64,000 nucleotides of DNA from Nitrospirota bacterium (GCA_024275955.1 JAJRYD010000020.1:105459-169458); one strand, 5' to 3'; shown: positions 9,395 to 19,139, counted from the first letter of the stretch. Notes: generated from the letters alone by a model not told the origin. Numbers and translations: made by a program.

Positions 9395-9545
9395 GAAAAA
9401 GAAATTATATGCTTGATTGAACCTTACTGGGTACAGACTCGTGCAAATAAACAAAACTATCCCTGATTCGATAGAAAACGTTACACCTTAATTATGGAAG
9501 CAGTTGTATTATAAGATTTTGTGGTTTATTTGTGTCTAAACTGGG

Positions 9546-9580
9546 TATAGAATAGACCGATGTTAAGGCTAGGACTATAG
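9546..9580 (+). promoter_or_regulatory. -10 box followed by a six-codon leaderless leader ORF
   Basis: TATAGAAT (9546-9553; TAGAAT at 9548-9553) is followed after 6 bases by ATG 9560, the expected transcript start. That ATG opens a tiny ORF encoding MLRLGL and ending TAG at 9580. One base later comes the ATG of the receiver-TPR gene (TAGAATG). The layout suggests a short leader ORF that couples translation to the main gene. It could be chance. Confidence 0.35.
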
Positions 9581-9581
9581 A

Positions 9582-10796
9582 ATGGCCCAAGAGTGGATTA
9601 TACCTGGGGTCGAGAAAAAGACCGCAAATTCTCCAAATATCACGATTCTTCTGGCTGTCGGCTCGATCAACCTCCGTCAGGCTATCAAAAATATGTTTCG
9701 CGCAATGGGCGACTTTAAGGTGCATGAAGCGGGTACGGGTGAGAAAGCTTTAAGAATTTTAAAAGACGAGAAGGAAAATGATAAAGATTATTTCGTAATA
9801 TTCGATTTAGATTTGCCGGGCGATACCCCCGGCATTAATGTTGCCAGAGAGATAAGGTCGACCAAAAGGCTGGAGAATCTGGCCCTTGTCCTTCTTGCCG
9901 CAGATGCCAGCCGTGACAATGTGGCACTTATAGCCGAGCTTGAAGTAAGCGGATGTCTTGTTAAACCTTTTGGATTGGGAGCTTTGGAAAAAAAGTTTTT
10001 ACAAATAACGAGAGAACGGTCCAACCCGCCAGAACATATAAAGATGATATATCGGGGCGAAAAATTATTGAGCGAGTCTAATCATAAAGATGCTCTTGAT
10101 ATCTTTCTCGCCTCGCAGCAGATTAAAAACTCTGCGCGTGTAAATGTCCATATAGGGGAGGCGTTTGAGAAACTTAGCCGATTCGATATGGCACATAGCC
10201 ACTACGATAAGGCGATTGATGCCAATGATAAATATGTAAGAGCCTATAGCTTTGCCGCAACCTTGTATATGAAGCTTTCCAAAAATAATTTGGCATTACC
10301 ATACCTGGAAGAGGCTACAAGATTAAGCCCCTTCAACGCGTTTCGACAATACTCTCTTGGCGGAATTTATCTAAATGGGGGTGATGAACCCGGCGCTTAT
10401 GGAGCTTTTGAGCGTGCCGTCAAGATTAACCCTGGATTCAGCATGGAAATAGCAGAAAAGTTTTTGGATTACGGCAATTCGGAAAGCGCGGAATTTTTTT
10501 TCCGAAAGTCCCTCGCGGTAGAGAGAAACAAGGTCGATGTATTTAACAGGCTAGGCATAGCCTTAAGGAGGCAGGGCAAGTGGCAGGAAGCGGTTAATAT
10601 TTACAAAAAGGTCGTTCGGATAGATTCGAACAATGCTGGAATCTATTTTAACATGGGACGCTCATACTTTGCGGGTGAGATGTTAGAACAGGCCGCAACC
10701 TGTTTCAAAAATGCTTTACGCCTAGACCCTTCACTATTAGAAGCAGATAATGAGCTTAAAAAAATAGAGAAGATGGCTAAAACTAAAAATAATTAA
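9582..10796 (+). CDS. Response-regulator receiver domain fused to TPR repeats
   Basis: A 404-residue cytoplasmic protein. Residues about 20-145 are a CheY-like receiver with the phospho-acceptor Asp in VIFDLDLPG and the conserved Lys in CLVKPFG. The acidic pair near the N-terminus is degenerate (ILLAVGS), so phosphorylation may be weak or absent. Residues about 155-400 form TPR repeats (for example AHSHYDKAIDANDKYVRAYS, AVNIYKKVVRIDSNNAGIYF and AATCFKNALRLDPSLLEADN), a protein-binding surface. No DNA-binding or enzymatic output domain is present. The gene is single, with no kinase beside it. It has no Shine-Dalgarno, and its start follows a six-codon leader ORF. Confidence 0.85.
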   Translation: MAQEWIIPGVEKKTANSPNITILLAVGSINLRQAIKNMFRAMGDFKVHEAGTGEKALRILKDEKENDKDYFVIFDLDLPGDTPGINVAREIRSTKRLENLALVLLAADASRDNVALIAELEVSGCLVKPFGLGALEKKFLQITRERSNPPEHIKMIYRGEKLLSESNHKDALDIFLASQQIKNSARVNVHIGEAFEKLSRFDMAHSHYDKAIDANDKYVRAYSFAATLYMKLSKNNLALPYLEEATRLSPFNAFRQYSLGGIYLNGGDEPGAYGAFERAVKINPGFSMEIAEKFLDYGNSESAEFFFRKSLAVERNKVDVFNRLGIALRRQGKWQEAVNIYKKVVRIDSNNAGIYFNMGRSYFAGEMLEQAATCFKNALRLDPSLLEADNELKKIEKMAKTKNN

Positions 10797-10809
10797 ACGC
10801 CCCGAACAG

Positions 10810-11481
10810 TTATTTATAGATAGGGTTTCCGTTCTTCCAGTACCCTTCAAAAATTTTACTGCCGTCGTCCCTGTATTCGATACCATAGCCATCTGGCTTA
10901 CCGTATTTCAATTCCCCATCGTATACCTTGTTCTCGTTAGCGTTGTACAAGGTTCCCCTGCCATGATATTTATTGTTTTTAAAGTTTCCAACATATTTTT
11001 TTCTACCGTCAGGGAAGTATTCCGTTCCACTGCCGGTTTGTATACCGCTTTCCCATTCTCCGTCGTACGATTTGTTACCATCGGGCGGGAGGTACATAGT
11101 CCCCCTGCCGTGACGCTTACCAGCTTTGAACCAGCCGACATACTTGCCGCCATCTGTCCAAAAGTAACTGCCGCGCCCATCGGTCTTGCCATCTTTAAAC
11201 TCGCCGGTATATCTACTGCCGTCTGCGTAGGAATAAGTTCCCTCGCCATTCGGTTTTCCATCTGCAAACTCACCTGTATATTCAGCCCCACTAGAGTAGA
11301 AGTAGCTCCCGTAGCCATGAGGCTTTCCATCGATAAACTCGCCTGTATATTTAGTCCCATCAGCCCAGTAGTATGTTCCGTTACCGTTACTGCATGTTCC
11401 CTCGCATCTATCGCCAGCGGCATAAGCAGTGGCAGACAAAAAGATAAGCGAGATCGCCAAAGTAAACCATCTAAATTTCAT
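10810..11481 (-). CDS. Secreted MORN-repeat protein
   Basis: A 223-residue protein with a signal peptide (cleavage near TAYAA-GD). About eight MORN repeats of the pattern YxGEFxDGKxxGxGxxxxxDG follow. MORN repeats form elongated beta-hairpin stacks that bind proteins or lipids. In exported bacterial forms the role is mostly unknown. An early Cys pair (RCEGTC) directly after the predicted cleavage site may form a disulfide. It converges with the receiver-TPR gene, with only 13 bases between them. Confidence 0.85.
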   Translation of the reverse strand: MKFRWFTLAISLIFLSATAYAAGDRCEGTCSNGNGTYYWADGTKYTGEFIDGKPHGYGSYFYSSGAEYTGEFADGKPNGEGTYSYADGSRYTGEFKDGKTDGRGSYFWTDGGKYVGWFKAGKRHGRGTMYLPPDGNKSYDGEWESGIQTGSGTEYFPDGRKKYVGNFKNNKYHGRGTLYNANENKVYDGELKYGKPDGYGIEYRDDGSKIFEGYWKNGNPIYK

Positions 11482-11706
11482 ATATTCAACCTAAGCGAAA
11501 TTCTACCAGAGGATGGACGCAGATTGAAAGGGTCAGCAAGAGGATGGACTGGTTTTAAGCTTCCTACCGCTTCATCAGTACTATTCTATAGCTGTGGCTA
11601 TAAATTCTAATATGGGTAATAAACTGCTTTAATGATAGTATTAACGCCAGAATGCCGACTAGATTAGATGCCAGAACCGCGAGATGGAAATACGGAGTAG
11701 CGTAGC

Positions 11707-12672
11707 ATGCTTGATTTTAAATACTTGGTTTTTCTTTCGGCGGCGAGGCGTTTAAGCTTTTCCAAGGCCGCAAAGGAGCTTTCACTGACTCAACCTGCGG
11801 TAAGCTTCCAAATCCGGCATTTGGAAAACTCTCTAGACACCAAGCTTTTTATCCGCTATCCAAACAGGATAGAACTTGCTCCTATAGGCAAGCTTCTTCT
11901 CAAAGAGGTGGAAGATATAAACCTACATGCCAATCAGGCAAAAGAGCTTTTAATGAAAAAGCTTGGAAAGCTTTGGGGAACCGTTGTCGTTGGAGCATCC
12001 AGCACCATTGGAAACTATTTTCTTCCATCTGTACTGGCGCAGTTCAAAGGCAAGTTTGATGATGCCGGCCTTAGGGTACTTGTTGGCAATACAAACGAGG
12101 TACTTGCCTATCTTGCCGATGGAATTGTTGATTTTGCCATAGTCGAAGGGCCGGTAAAAGTGCGTCAGTGGGACGTGGAGGAAGCTTTTGTAGATGAGCT
12201 TATGGTCATAGCGCCTACAAGTTTTTCATCCACAGAGAATGGGGTTATTACTAAAGAACAGCTTGCCGCACAGCCTTTTATTTCTCGCGAGTCTGGGTCC
12301 GGCACACGCGCCATTATAGACGCTCTAAAAGATGGACAAAAACAGCTTATACCACCTTCCAACATAGAGCTTGAGCTTGGAAGCAACACCGCTATCAAAC
12401 AGGTAGTGGAGTCGGGTCTTGGAATTTCTATTGTTTCACTTATGACTTTGCAAAAAGAGATAAAAGCAAAATCAATATCAATCCTTAGAATTGCCGATTT
12501 TCCTATTTACCGGAAAATATCTTTTGTCTTTAACCGTGGAATGGAAAAAACAATGTTGATGGAAGAACTTATAACGCTATGCAAAGAGAAGGCAAAGAAG
12601 ATGACAGTTGGCTCAGACTCTAATTTCTCTACCGCCATCAGCAAGTCTGATAAAAAACCTCACTCGCCTTAG
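11707..12672 (+). CDS. LysR-family transcriptional regulator
   Basis: A 321-residue regulator. The N-terminal winged helix-turn-helix (about residues 1-62) has FLSAARRLSFSKAAKELSLT and PAVSFQIRHLENSLDTKLF. The C-terminal substrate-binding domain has VVVGASSTIGNYFLPSVL, DFAIVEGPV and ISRESGSGTR. The latter motifs resemble CysB/CbbR-type members, but the ligand cannot be told. LysR proteins are tetramers that usually control a divergent neighbour. Here the divergent neighbour is the MORN protein, about 225 bases away. The last residues (from about 295) are polar and probably disordered. Confidence 0.9.
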   Translation: MLDFKYLVFLSAARRLSFSKAAKELSLTQPAVSFQIRHLENSLDTKLFIRYPNRIELAPIGKLLLKEVEDINLHANQAKELLMKKLGKLWGTVVVGASSTIGNYFLPSVLAQFKGKFDDAGLRVLVGNTNEVLAYLADGIVDFAIVEGPVKVRQWDVEEAFVDELMVIAPTSFSSTENGVITKEQLAAQPFISRESGSGTRAIIDALKDGQKQLIPPSNIELELGSNTAIKQVVESGLGISIVSLMTLQKEIKAKSISILRIADFPIYRKISFVFNRGMEKTMLMEELITLCKEKAKKMTVGSDSNFSTAISKSDKKPHSP

Positions 12673-12768
12673 CCTACAGATATCAATCTACCAGCATACC
12701 ATTTCAATATTGCGCTTCCGGCGTTGTGCCAAGAGGTTTTGCATTTAACTTCTAAAAAGAATAATACG

Positions 12769-14601
12769 TCAATCCGAACTGCGGCTGTACGCCTGAAACC
12801 TCGAAACAGCTTTAGCAATAAACCTGCCGGTTAAGAAACTGAAAAATACGGCATACCCAAAAAGCAAAAACCCGGCGATAAGATTTGCTATTTTCTGTTT
12901 TAGCGGAACCTTGAACAAAAATGGTTTGTATGAGATAAACGCTTCCAGAGCTCCTTTCTGGTCAGCTTTAAAGTGGTCTCCCGGCGCGCAACTGTTTTCC
13001 TCCGGGTAAACGTAGCAGGCAGGGTTTTTCATATTAAACATTCCTTCCCTTACTGTAAAAACAGAGCCAGGCTGTAGATTTTTAAGCGGGAAGCTTTCGA
13101 GTCGATATCCGAAAATTGGTTCGTAGCAAAACATGTAGGAAAACCCTTTCGCTATTGAGTTGTTGCGGTTCTCCAATGGGAGGGGGGTTCCTTTACCATC
13201 AAGCAGTAGCGATATTTCGCTAATTTTGGGAGCAAACCCTTTGCCGCCACTCTTTGCGTACGCTTTTAGGATAGGCTCATACTCATAATTCTGCGCGTGG
13301 TAGTAACTTCTATCTAGAAAAATGTTTATCATTACAACTACCGCAATACCGACAATGGCAACATGTTTTTTATACTTTTCCAAAAAGGATTCTTTTTCCA
13401 AGATTACCGTGGTGAGCATTATTACTGGTAGAATATAGAACGAAAACCAGCGAAGCAGGGTGCTACTCTGTTTAAAAAATGGAATGCTTTTCAAAAAAGT
13501 GTTCCATGAGACAGAATAATAGTTTAGCAAAAGCGGAACCAGAAAGGTCAGCATCAAGGCTATCGCCAAAAATCCTTTTGCTGGATTGATATTTTTTAAA
13601 ACACGCCGAAAAGTGCCAGCATAGAGAAAGCTTAGGCATCCGGCTGTTAAAATTATGAGAGGAAGAAAAGTTATTCCAAATTCAAATTCATGCCTCCCCA
13701 GTTTCCACTGCTGATTGACCATAACTGTGTTCGCGTAAATATAATCTGGCATCCAAAAAAGGGATTCTAATAAAACTAGGAGGAGAGTGGAAATTTCCGG
13801 AATTCCCGGTAAGGGATAAAAGTCTCTCGGAAAATGTTTTAGAAAACTTATGCCACTAATAATTGATGGCAGTGTCAAAGCAATCGCGAGTGATGTGGCA
13901 GAAACAAACTTTAAGAGAAGGTGCCGTAGTCGAAAACTATCTATATTCAAGAGCCCATAAATAAGACCTATCGCCAAGACCGACAGCATAAGAGGAGGAA
14001 GAAGCTGGGACATTCCAGAGTAGTAGGCGTAAGCTACAAGAAACCCCGCGAGCGCGCTGTCGACAAAGAGCCTCTGCTTGGTATTTGCAGGACGGATAAT
14101 GATGAGTGCTATCATCGGTGCCAGCATGTAGCTGTGAAACGTGATATGCCCTGTTAGCAGTGAATGTGAATAAAAAGTATTAAAGAGAAAAAGCGTCGCT
14201 CCAAAAACGGCTGTAGCAGTACTGATCTTAAAAATGTTTTTAGCGAGAAAATAGAATCCAAAAAAACCTATGCCGCCAAACAGTGTCGCGGTTAGCTGTA
14301 TGGCAAGTAGAGGGTTGACGAAGAGTGTCAAAAATTGCGGAACGGAAAAATATGCCGCTTGCGGGTTGGCAAATTTTGGAAGCCCTCCGCAGAATGACGG
14401 CGTGAACCATGGAATGCTAAAGAGCCCGTTGACCTTCTGCCAATAATACCCGTCAAGCATGTTTGGAAAAAAGTAGGCCAAATCGTGGCCCAATTTCCCA
14501 AATCGGTTAGGATAGAAATCGGAATATATAACGTGGTAAATCGCTAGAAGCACGGCAGAAATCAAAACCAGACGATATCTTTTCAGATAGACACTAAACA
14601 T
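12769..14601 (-). CDS. Large polytopic membrane protein, GT-C / YfhO-like
   Basis: A 610-residue protein with about 11-13 membrane segments. A first periplasmic loop carries GHDLAYFFPNMLDGYYW and SIPWFTPSFCGGLPKFANPQ. The acidic and aromatic loop after the first helix is like that of GT-C glycosyltransferases, which use lipid-linked sugars. A soluble loop of about 125 residues lies before the last helix (ending near KPFLFKVPL). I cannot name a substrate. The start codon lies 9 bases after TGCGATACT (14611-14619, minus), an extended -10-like box, and lacks a Shine-Dalgarno, so it may be nearly leaderless. tRNA-Asp lies just upstream on the same strand. Confidence 0.7.
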   Translation of the reverse strand: MFSVYLKRYRLVLISAVLLAIYHVIYSDFYPNRFGKLGHDLAYFFPNMLDGYYWQKVNGLFSIPWFTPSFCGGLPKFANPQAAYFSVPQFLTLFVNPLLAIQLTATLFGGIGFFGFYFLAKNIFKISTATAVFGATLFLFNTFYSHSLLTGHITFHSYMLAPMIALIIIRPANTKQRLFVDSALAGFLVAYAYYSGMSQLLPPLMLSVLAIGLIYGLLNIDSFRLRHLLLKFVSATSLAIALTLPSIISGISFLKHFPRDFYPLPGIPEISTLLLVLLESLFWMPDYIYANTVMVNQQWKLGRHEFEFGITFLPLIILTAGCLSFLYAGTFRRVLKNINPAKGFLAIALMLTFLVPLLLNYYSVSWNTFLKSIPFFKQSSTLLRWFSFYILPVIMLTTVILEKESFLEKYKKHVAIVGIAVVVMINIFLDRSYYHAQNYEYEPILKAYAKSGGKGFAPKISEISLLLDGKGTPLPLENRNNSIAKGFSYMFCYEPIFGYRLESFPLKNLQPGSVFTVREGMFNMKNPACYVYPEENSCAPGDHFKADQKGALEAFISYKPFLFKVPLKQKIANLIAGFLLFGYAVFFSFLTGRFIAKAVSRFQAYSRSSD

Positions 14602-14651
14602 CCAAAAAAGAGTATCGCATTTGAGGCTTTGAGTCAGTAAAACCTTTAAAG

Positions 14652-14728
14652 TGGCGGGGTTGACGAGATTCGAACTCGCGACCTCCTGCGTGACAGGCAG
14701 GCGTTCTAACCAGCTGAACTACAACCCC
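14652..14728 (-). tRNA. tRNA-Asp (anticodon GTC), CCA encoded
   Basis: 77 bases with the acceptor stem GGGGTTG / CAACCCC, the D-arm around GTTCAGCTGGTTAGAAC, the anticodon stem CCTGC-CTGTCAC-GCAGG giving anticodon GTC, and the T-arm GTTCGAATC. The discriminator is G and the 3' CCA is encoded (14652-14654). It is a substrate for the tgt product encoded in this window. Confidence 0.95.
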
Positions 14729-15032
14729 ATCGGCATACCGAAGATGGATTGTAGTTCGCTTTGGAAACTCAGTCAATCAAAAATAGCTGACAGTTCCTCT
14801 TTGTTGATGCTGTATCCGTAATCGCTAGTTACATGTCCCAAGTTCATATCACCCAAAAGCTCTCGTAGTTTACATAATATACATTATCGGCAAAAAGCAG
14901 AGGGAGGCCAAAAGAGTATGACCAGATGCGCGAAATACTAGCAGAGGCTCTCTTCTCCTCCTTAAGAATCGGAAACTTGTGTAAGCCAGCTCTATTTGCG
15001 TTAAAATGGCGACAAGCAGTAGGAGCAATAAT

Positions 15033-15569
15033 ATGAGATGCATGATTTTCCTGTTTACCATAATCGCTTTTCTTTCGGCTGACTTTGGCATAAGCGATGC
15101 CAAAGACTACAAAAGAACAAGCGATAAAAAGCTCGAAAAGGTTCTGACAAAAATGCAGTACCAAGTTACACGCAAAAACGGCACCGAACCGCCATACAGA
15201 AACGAGTATTGGGACAGCAAGAAAAATGGCATCTACGTCGACATAGTTTCTGGTGAGCCGTTATTCAGCTCGCTCGATAAGTACGACAGCAAGTCTGGCT
15301 GGCCAAGCTTCACCAAAGCGCTGGAAGACAGCAATATCGTTGAAAAAGAAGATAACAGCCTCTTTATCACTCGGACAGAAGTGAGGAGTAGAGATGGCGA
15401 CTCGCATCTTGGCCATCTGTTCAAAGACGGCCCTCCACCGATGAACAACAGGTATTGCATAAACTCTGCCGCACTAAGGTTTGTATCTATGGAAGATTTA
15501 GAAAAAGAAGGCTACAGCGAATACCAAGCGCTATTCGGTAATCAAAGCTCAATTAAGGAAACGAAATGA
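15033..15569 (+). CDS. msrB: Peptide-methionine (R)-S-oxide reductase MsrB, exported
   Basis: A 178-residue enzyme that repairs the R-isomer of methionine sulfoxide. It shows [49 protein letters not shown] and the catalytic [11 protein letters not shown]. The two CxxC zinc motifs of many MsrBs are absent, as in the non-zinc group. An N-terminal hydrophobic signal ([19 protein letters not shown]) points to export. I start at 15033 because GGAG lies 8 bases upstream (15022-15025). The upstream ATG at 15006 overlaps a TTAAAAT box and would disturb the signal peptide. msrA follows with an ATGA overlap. Confidence 0.92.
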   Translation: MRCMIFLFTIIAFLSADFGISDAKDYKRTSDKKLEKVLTKMQYQVTRKNGTEPPYRNEYWDSKKNGIYVDIVSGEPLFSSLDKYDSKSGWPSFTKALEDSNIVEKEDNSLFITRTEVRSRDGDSHLGHLFKDGPPPMNNRYCINSAALRFVSMEDLEKEGYSEYQALFGNQSSIKETK

Positions 15570-16192
15570 AATGGATATCGGCGTTTGTACTTCTTCCCCT
15601 TATTTTCGTTTCCAGCGGAATAGTTGCCGCAGAGCAAAAAGCAACTGAAATGTCAGGCACCCAAGTTGCGAACCTAGAGACCGCAATATTCGCTGGAGGC
15701 TGTTTCTGGTGCATGGAGCCGCCGTTTGAAAGACTCAACGGTGTTCTTGATGTCGTTTCCGGCTATACAGGCGGTCACACCTCAAACCCGACATACGAGG
15801 AAGCTTCATCCGGCACTACCGGCCACACGGAGGCGGTGCAGATATCGTATGACCCATCAAAAATAAGCTACGAGAAACTACTTGAAGTTTTTTGGATGAA
15901 TATAGATCCCACAACATCCAACGGGCAATTTGTTGATGTAGGCAAACAGTACCGCCCTGGCATTTTTTACCATTCTAAAAAGCAAAAAATGCTTGCCGAA
16001 GCATCTAAAAAAAACCTGGCGCAGAGCGGACGGTTCAATAAGCCTATAACTGTGGAGATTACCGAAGCATCGCCCTTCTATCGAGCAGAGGAATACCATC
16101 AGGATTACCACAAGAAAAACCCGCTACGCTACAAATATTATCGCTTCAGCTCCGGTAGAGACAAGTTCCTCGATGAGGTCTGGAAAAAATAA
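15566..16192 (+). CDS. msrA: Peptide-methionine (S)-S-oxide reductase MsrA, exported
   Basis: A 208-residue enzyme that repairs the S-isomer of methionine sulfoxide. It has a signal peptide (residues 1-23), then the catalytic [32 protein letters not shown] and [36 protein letters not shown] and the C-terminal [13 protein letters not shown] are the standard MsrA elements. Its ATG overlaps the msrB stop (ATGA), so the pair works as one periplasmic methionine-repair unit. Confidence 0.95.
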   Translation: MKWISAFVLLPLIFVSSGIVAAEQKATEMSGTQVANLETAIFAGGCFWCMEPPFERLNGVLDVVSGYTGGHTSNPTYEEASSGTTGHTEAVQISYDPSKISYEKLLEVFWMNIDPTTSNGQFVDVGKQYRPGIFYHSKKQKMLAEASKKNLAQSGRFNKPITVEITEASPFYRAEEYHQDYHKKNPLRYKYYRFSSGRDKFLDEVWKK

Positions 16193-16283
16193 AGCTCGCG
16201 TAGGAATTCTCATTTTCTTTCCTCGCCCACTCATCAAGTTTTTACGGGCAAGCTCTCTTGCTTTGCTATCTGCTGGAAAAACT

Positions 16284-17174
16284 TTATGATTGGGATATGC
16301 CGAGAAACTGTTCCGCTCGCTCCAGCTCTAGTTGGGCAAGCCGGAGAAGATCTGGAGTGTCACTAACATCTAGCCCCAAGTCATGCCAAGCTCCTTCGCT
16401 GGAAGAATCCGGCATAAGATGGACAGAATTTTCAAAAGCTCCCTGGCTGGCGACGATAAAATCGGCAATGTGAACAGCCTGACAAAGTATTTTATCGCCA
16501 GCTGGGCATCTATCTGGTGTGTGATGGTTTTCTACTATGTTTATAAGCCGTTCGCTGAGGTTCCATCTTTTAAAAACTCTTGCCGCTATATATGCGTGGT
16601 TTAAGCCCAATTTTTCATCTTCAACAACTAAAGTTGATCTATGGGTCTTAGCGGCATCTTTGACGACCTCTTGGAAAAGATCGCTAAAATGTATATCCAA
16701 CAGAAAAATCCCGACATCATGGAAAAGACCGGCAGTAAAGGCAAGTTCCATATCACTAGAAGAAAACCCAAGCTTTGCGACAATTTCCTTAGAAAGCAAC
16801 GCGCATGAAAGGCTATGTTGCCAAAACGACTTCAAAGGAACCCGTTCGGAAGTTTTCGAGAACATATTTACAGCACCAAACGCCATGCAAACATTTTGAA
16901 CTTCGCTGATTCCAATTCTGACAAGAGCCTGCCTTACAGATGTAACCTCACCGCCTAAAGAGATGTAAAACGGCGAATTGACAAGCTTTAGAATATGGGC
17001 AGTCAAAGCAATATCAGATTCGATAATTGCGGCAAAATCCCCTATTCCCGCGCCCTGATCAGCAATTTTCTCGTTTAATTTTAGTATCGCGTTTGGAAAA
17101 GATGGTAAATCTTCCAGCGCGTCTATCGTCTTTAGAATATCTTTGGCAATACCTGCCTGCTTGCTGTCTGTCAA
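16284..17174 (-). CDS. HDOD-domain signalling protein
   Basis: A 296-residue cytoplasmic protein filled by one HDOD domain. Key parts are LEDLPSFPNAILKLNEKIAD, IESDIALTAHILKLVNSPFY, VTSVRQALVRIGISEVQN, the degenerate HD site (GLFHDVGIFLLD) and VENHHTPD. HDOD proteins are usually non-enzymatic signalling adaptors, often tied to chemotaxis, flagella and cyclic nucleotides. It is the last gene of the chemotaxis operon. Its ATG overlaps the cheR stop by 4 bases, which supports a role there. Confidence 0.88.
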   Translation of the reverse strand: MTDSKQAGIAKDILKTIDALEDLPSFPNAILKLNEKIADQGAGIGDFAAIIESDIALTAHILKLVNSPFYISLGGEVTSVRQALVRIGISEVQNVCMAFGAVNMFSKTSERVPLKSFWQHSLSCALLSKEIVAKLGFSSSDMELAFTAGLFHDVGIFLLDIHFSDLFQEVVKDAAKTHRSTLVVEDEKLGLNHAYIAARVFKRWNLSERLINIVENHHTPDRCPAGDKILCQAVHIADFIVASQGAFENSVHLMPDSSSEGAWHDLGLDVSDTPDLLRLAQLELERAEQFLGISQS

Positions 17175-18013
17175 CTTTTTACCTTGTAGTAAATTGCGCC
17201 ATCGCTTTTTATAGTTTGAAACGCTGATGAATAATTTAGCATAGACTCCGAAGCACCGAGAAAAAAGGTTCCGCCGCTATTTAGTGAGGCGGCATACTTT
17301 GAAAACAGTGTTTTTTTAAAATCTTGCGAAAAATAAATAGCAACATTTCTGCAAAAAATGATATCAAACTTGCCCAAGGACTGAAAGCTATCCTGCAGGT
17401 TAAAGCGATTAAACTCCACAAACTTTTTAACATCCGCTTTAATAGAGTAAATATCATTATCAGCATCAAAGTATTTCTTTTTCATCTCCTCAGGCAACCC
17501 CCTCGAAATTGTAAAAGAATCGTACTTTCCGTTCATTGCTAAAAAAAGAGCACTATTGGAAATATCTGTGGCAAATATCTCAACTACGGATGGGTGTAAA
17601 ATATGGTTTTCCCTTATAAATTCCATCACAGTCATAGCAATAGAGTAAGGTTCTTGCCCAGTGGAGCAACCAGCCGACCAGATTCTGATTTTTTCCTTTT
17701 TACCTGTTTTTATATTTTTAAGAAATTCAGGAAGAAGTGTTTTCTGAAGTGAGTTGAATGGGTGCTTATCACGAAACCAAAGCGATTCATTGGTCGTCAT
17801 CGCATCTACGATTTTATCCCGCAGGCCCATGCCGCCATTTTTTTTTGCGTGTATGTAAAATTCTTTAAAATTTTTGCAGTCTGTTTCGTTCATCAAGCTT
17901 TTCAGCCTGCTTTCCACCAGATAGCTTTTTTCATCTCCTACCAGAATCCCGCAAGTATCATGAATGTATCCCCTCAAAAGAAGAAATTCTTCTCTGCTGA
18001 TAGTTGTTGTCAT
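17171..18013 (-). CDS. cheR: Chemotaxis protein methyltransferase CheR
   Basis: A 280-residue S-adenosylmethionine-dependent enzyme that methylates glutamates of the chemoreceptors. The N-terminal helical domain (about 1-75) carries LRGYIHDTCGILVGDEKSYL. The catalytic domain has TTNESLWFRDKHPF, the SAM site IRIWSAGCSTGQEPYSIAM, IFATDISNSAL and DIIFCRNVAIYF. The usual final pentapeptide-binding loop elements are present (GASESM). Its stop overlaps the HDOD start, and its start overlaps cheB (ATGA). Confidence 0.94.
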   Translation of the reverse strand: MTTTISREEFLLLRGYIHDTCGILVGDEKSYLVESRLKSLMNETDCKNFKEFYIHAKKNGGMGLRDKIVDAMTTNESLWFRDKHPFNSLQKTLLPEFLKNIKTGKKEKIRIWSAGCSTGQEPYSIAMTVMEFIRENHILHPSVVEIFATDISNSALFLAMNGKYDSFTISRGLPEEMKKKYFDADNDIYSIKADVKKFVEFNRFNLQDSFQSLGKFDIIFCRNVAIYFSQDFKKTLFSKYAASLNSGGTFFLGASESMLNYSSAFQTIKSDGAIYYKVKS

Positions 18014-19098
18014 CTTATAAAAGCGCTGTGCAGTTTGTTTTCGATATACGAAGGTATTTCTTCAAGATCAATACTTACATCTGAAAGGTCAGCTTCATCC
18101 ACAGCTTTTGGCATAGCATAAATAACGCATGTTTCTTTGGATTGAGTTATGCTCAAACATTGTTTCTGCTTAAGTTCCATCACGCCTTTCATCCCATCCT
18201 GTCCCATGCCGGTTAGAATAACGGAAATTACACCTTTATCGCCAAACACTTCTGCCAATGAGCGGTAAAGAACGTCAACTGCCGGCTTACAACTATTCTC
18301 TGGAGGACCATCGTCAAATCTTACGATAGTGTCACCGTTGTCTTCAGCGACAATCATATGCGTACCACCTGGAGAGATGAGCAATTTTCCACGTTCTAGT
18401 TTTTCGCCATCCTTAGCTTCAACAACATTGAGGGGGGAAAGTTTGTTAAGTGCTTCGGCCAGCGAAGCGGTGAAGCCTTTGGGCATATGCTGGACCAAAA
18501 CTATCGGTAATGGAAAATTGGCAGGAAACTTGGGAATCATCTTAGACAAAGACTCCGGCCCGCCAGTAGAGACACCAATAGCAACTACACCAAACTTTGT
18601 CGGCAATAAAAATGAAGACTTCTTTCTCCGCGGCGGCTCGGGAAGAGTGGGAGGTGCCGGCTTTTTGCTTTCAATAGCTTTGCCAAGAGATATCAGCCTC
18701 ATCATCACGATATTGATTACTTTTTTTATTTCTCCTGTAATCGTAGCAACGTTTTGAGTGAAATCTTTTGAGGACGGTTTTTCTATAAACTCTAAGGCTC
18801 CATTTTCCAGAGCTTCTACAATCTGTTTTGACTCACGTGTACCGACTGAGCTTACCATTATGACCAAAGTGTCGGGGTGGCGTTTGCGTATTTCCTTTAA
18901 AGTCTCCAACCCATCCATCTCAGGCATGTTGACATCAAGAAATACCAAATCTACCGCGGTAATCGCCATCTTCTTAAGGGCGATTACCCCGTTAGATGCT
19001 GAACCGATAATCTCGAGGTCGTCAAGCTGGCTAACTACCTCAGAAAGAATCTTTCGGTAGATAGCCATGTCATCCACGACCATTACTTTTATTGCCAT
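18010..19098 (-). CDS. cheB: Chemotaxis response regulator / protein-glutamate methylesterase CheB
   Basis: A 362-residue protein with an N-terminal receiver (VMVVDDMAIYRK, phospho-Asp in VDLVFLDVNMPEMDG, Lys in FIEKPSS). A linker follows, then the C-terminal methylesterase/deamidase domain. That domain has the catalytic Ser in GVSTGGPESL, His in VQHMPKGFTASLAEAL, ISPGGTHM, and Asp in GMGQDGMKG. It removes receptor methyl groups when phosphorylated by CheA and so provides adaptation with CheR. The overlap with cheR indicates coupled synthesis. Confidence 0.95.
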   Translation of the reverse strand: MAIKVMVVDDMAIYRKILSEVVSQLDDLEIIGSASNGVIALKKMAITAVDLVFLDVNMPEMDGLETLKEIRKRHPDTLVIMVSSVGTRESKQIVEALENGALEFIEKPSSKDFTQNVATITGEIKKVINIVMMRLISLGKAIESKKPAPPTLPEPPRRKKSSFLLPTKFGVVAIGVSTGGPESLSKMIPKFPANFPLPIVLVQHMPKGFTASLAEALNKLSPLNVVEAKDGEKLERGKLLISPGGTHMIVAEDNGDTIVRFDDGPPENSCKPAVDVLYRSLAEVFGDKGVISVILTGMGQDGMKGVMELKQKQCLSITQSKETCVIYAMPKAVDEADLSDVSIDLEEIPSYIENKLHSAFIR

Positions 19099-19139
19099 GC
19101 TTTTCCTTCTGCCTGCAAATTATTTAAGTTGGCAGTGAT

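Noticed and set aside
9121-9581. tmRNA, RNase P, SRP or 6S RNA gene
   Set aside because: Looked for their conserved 5' and 3' sequences and core motifs on both strands; none was found. It is kept only as an unknown structured RNA.
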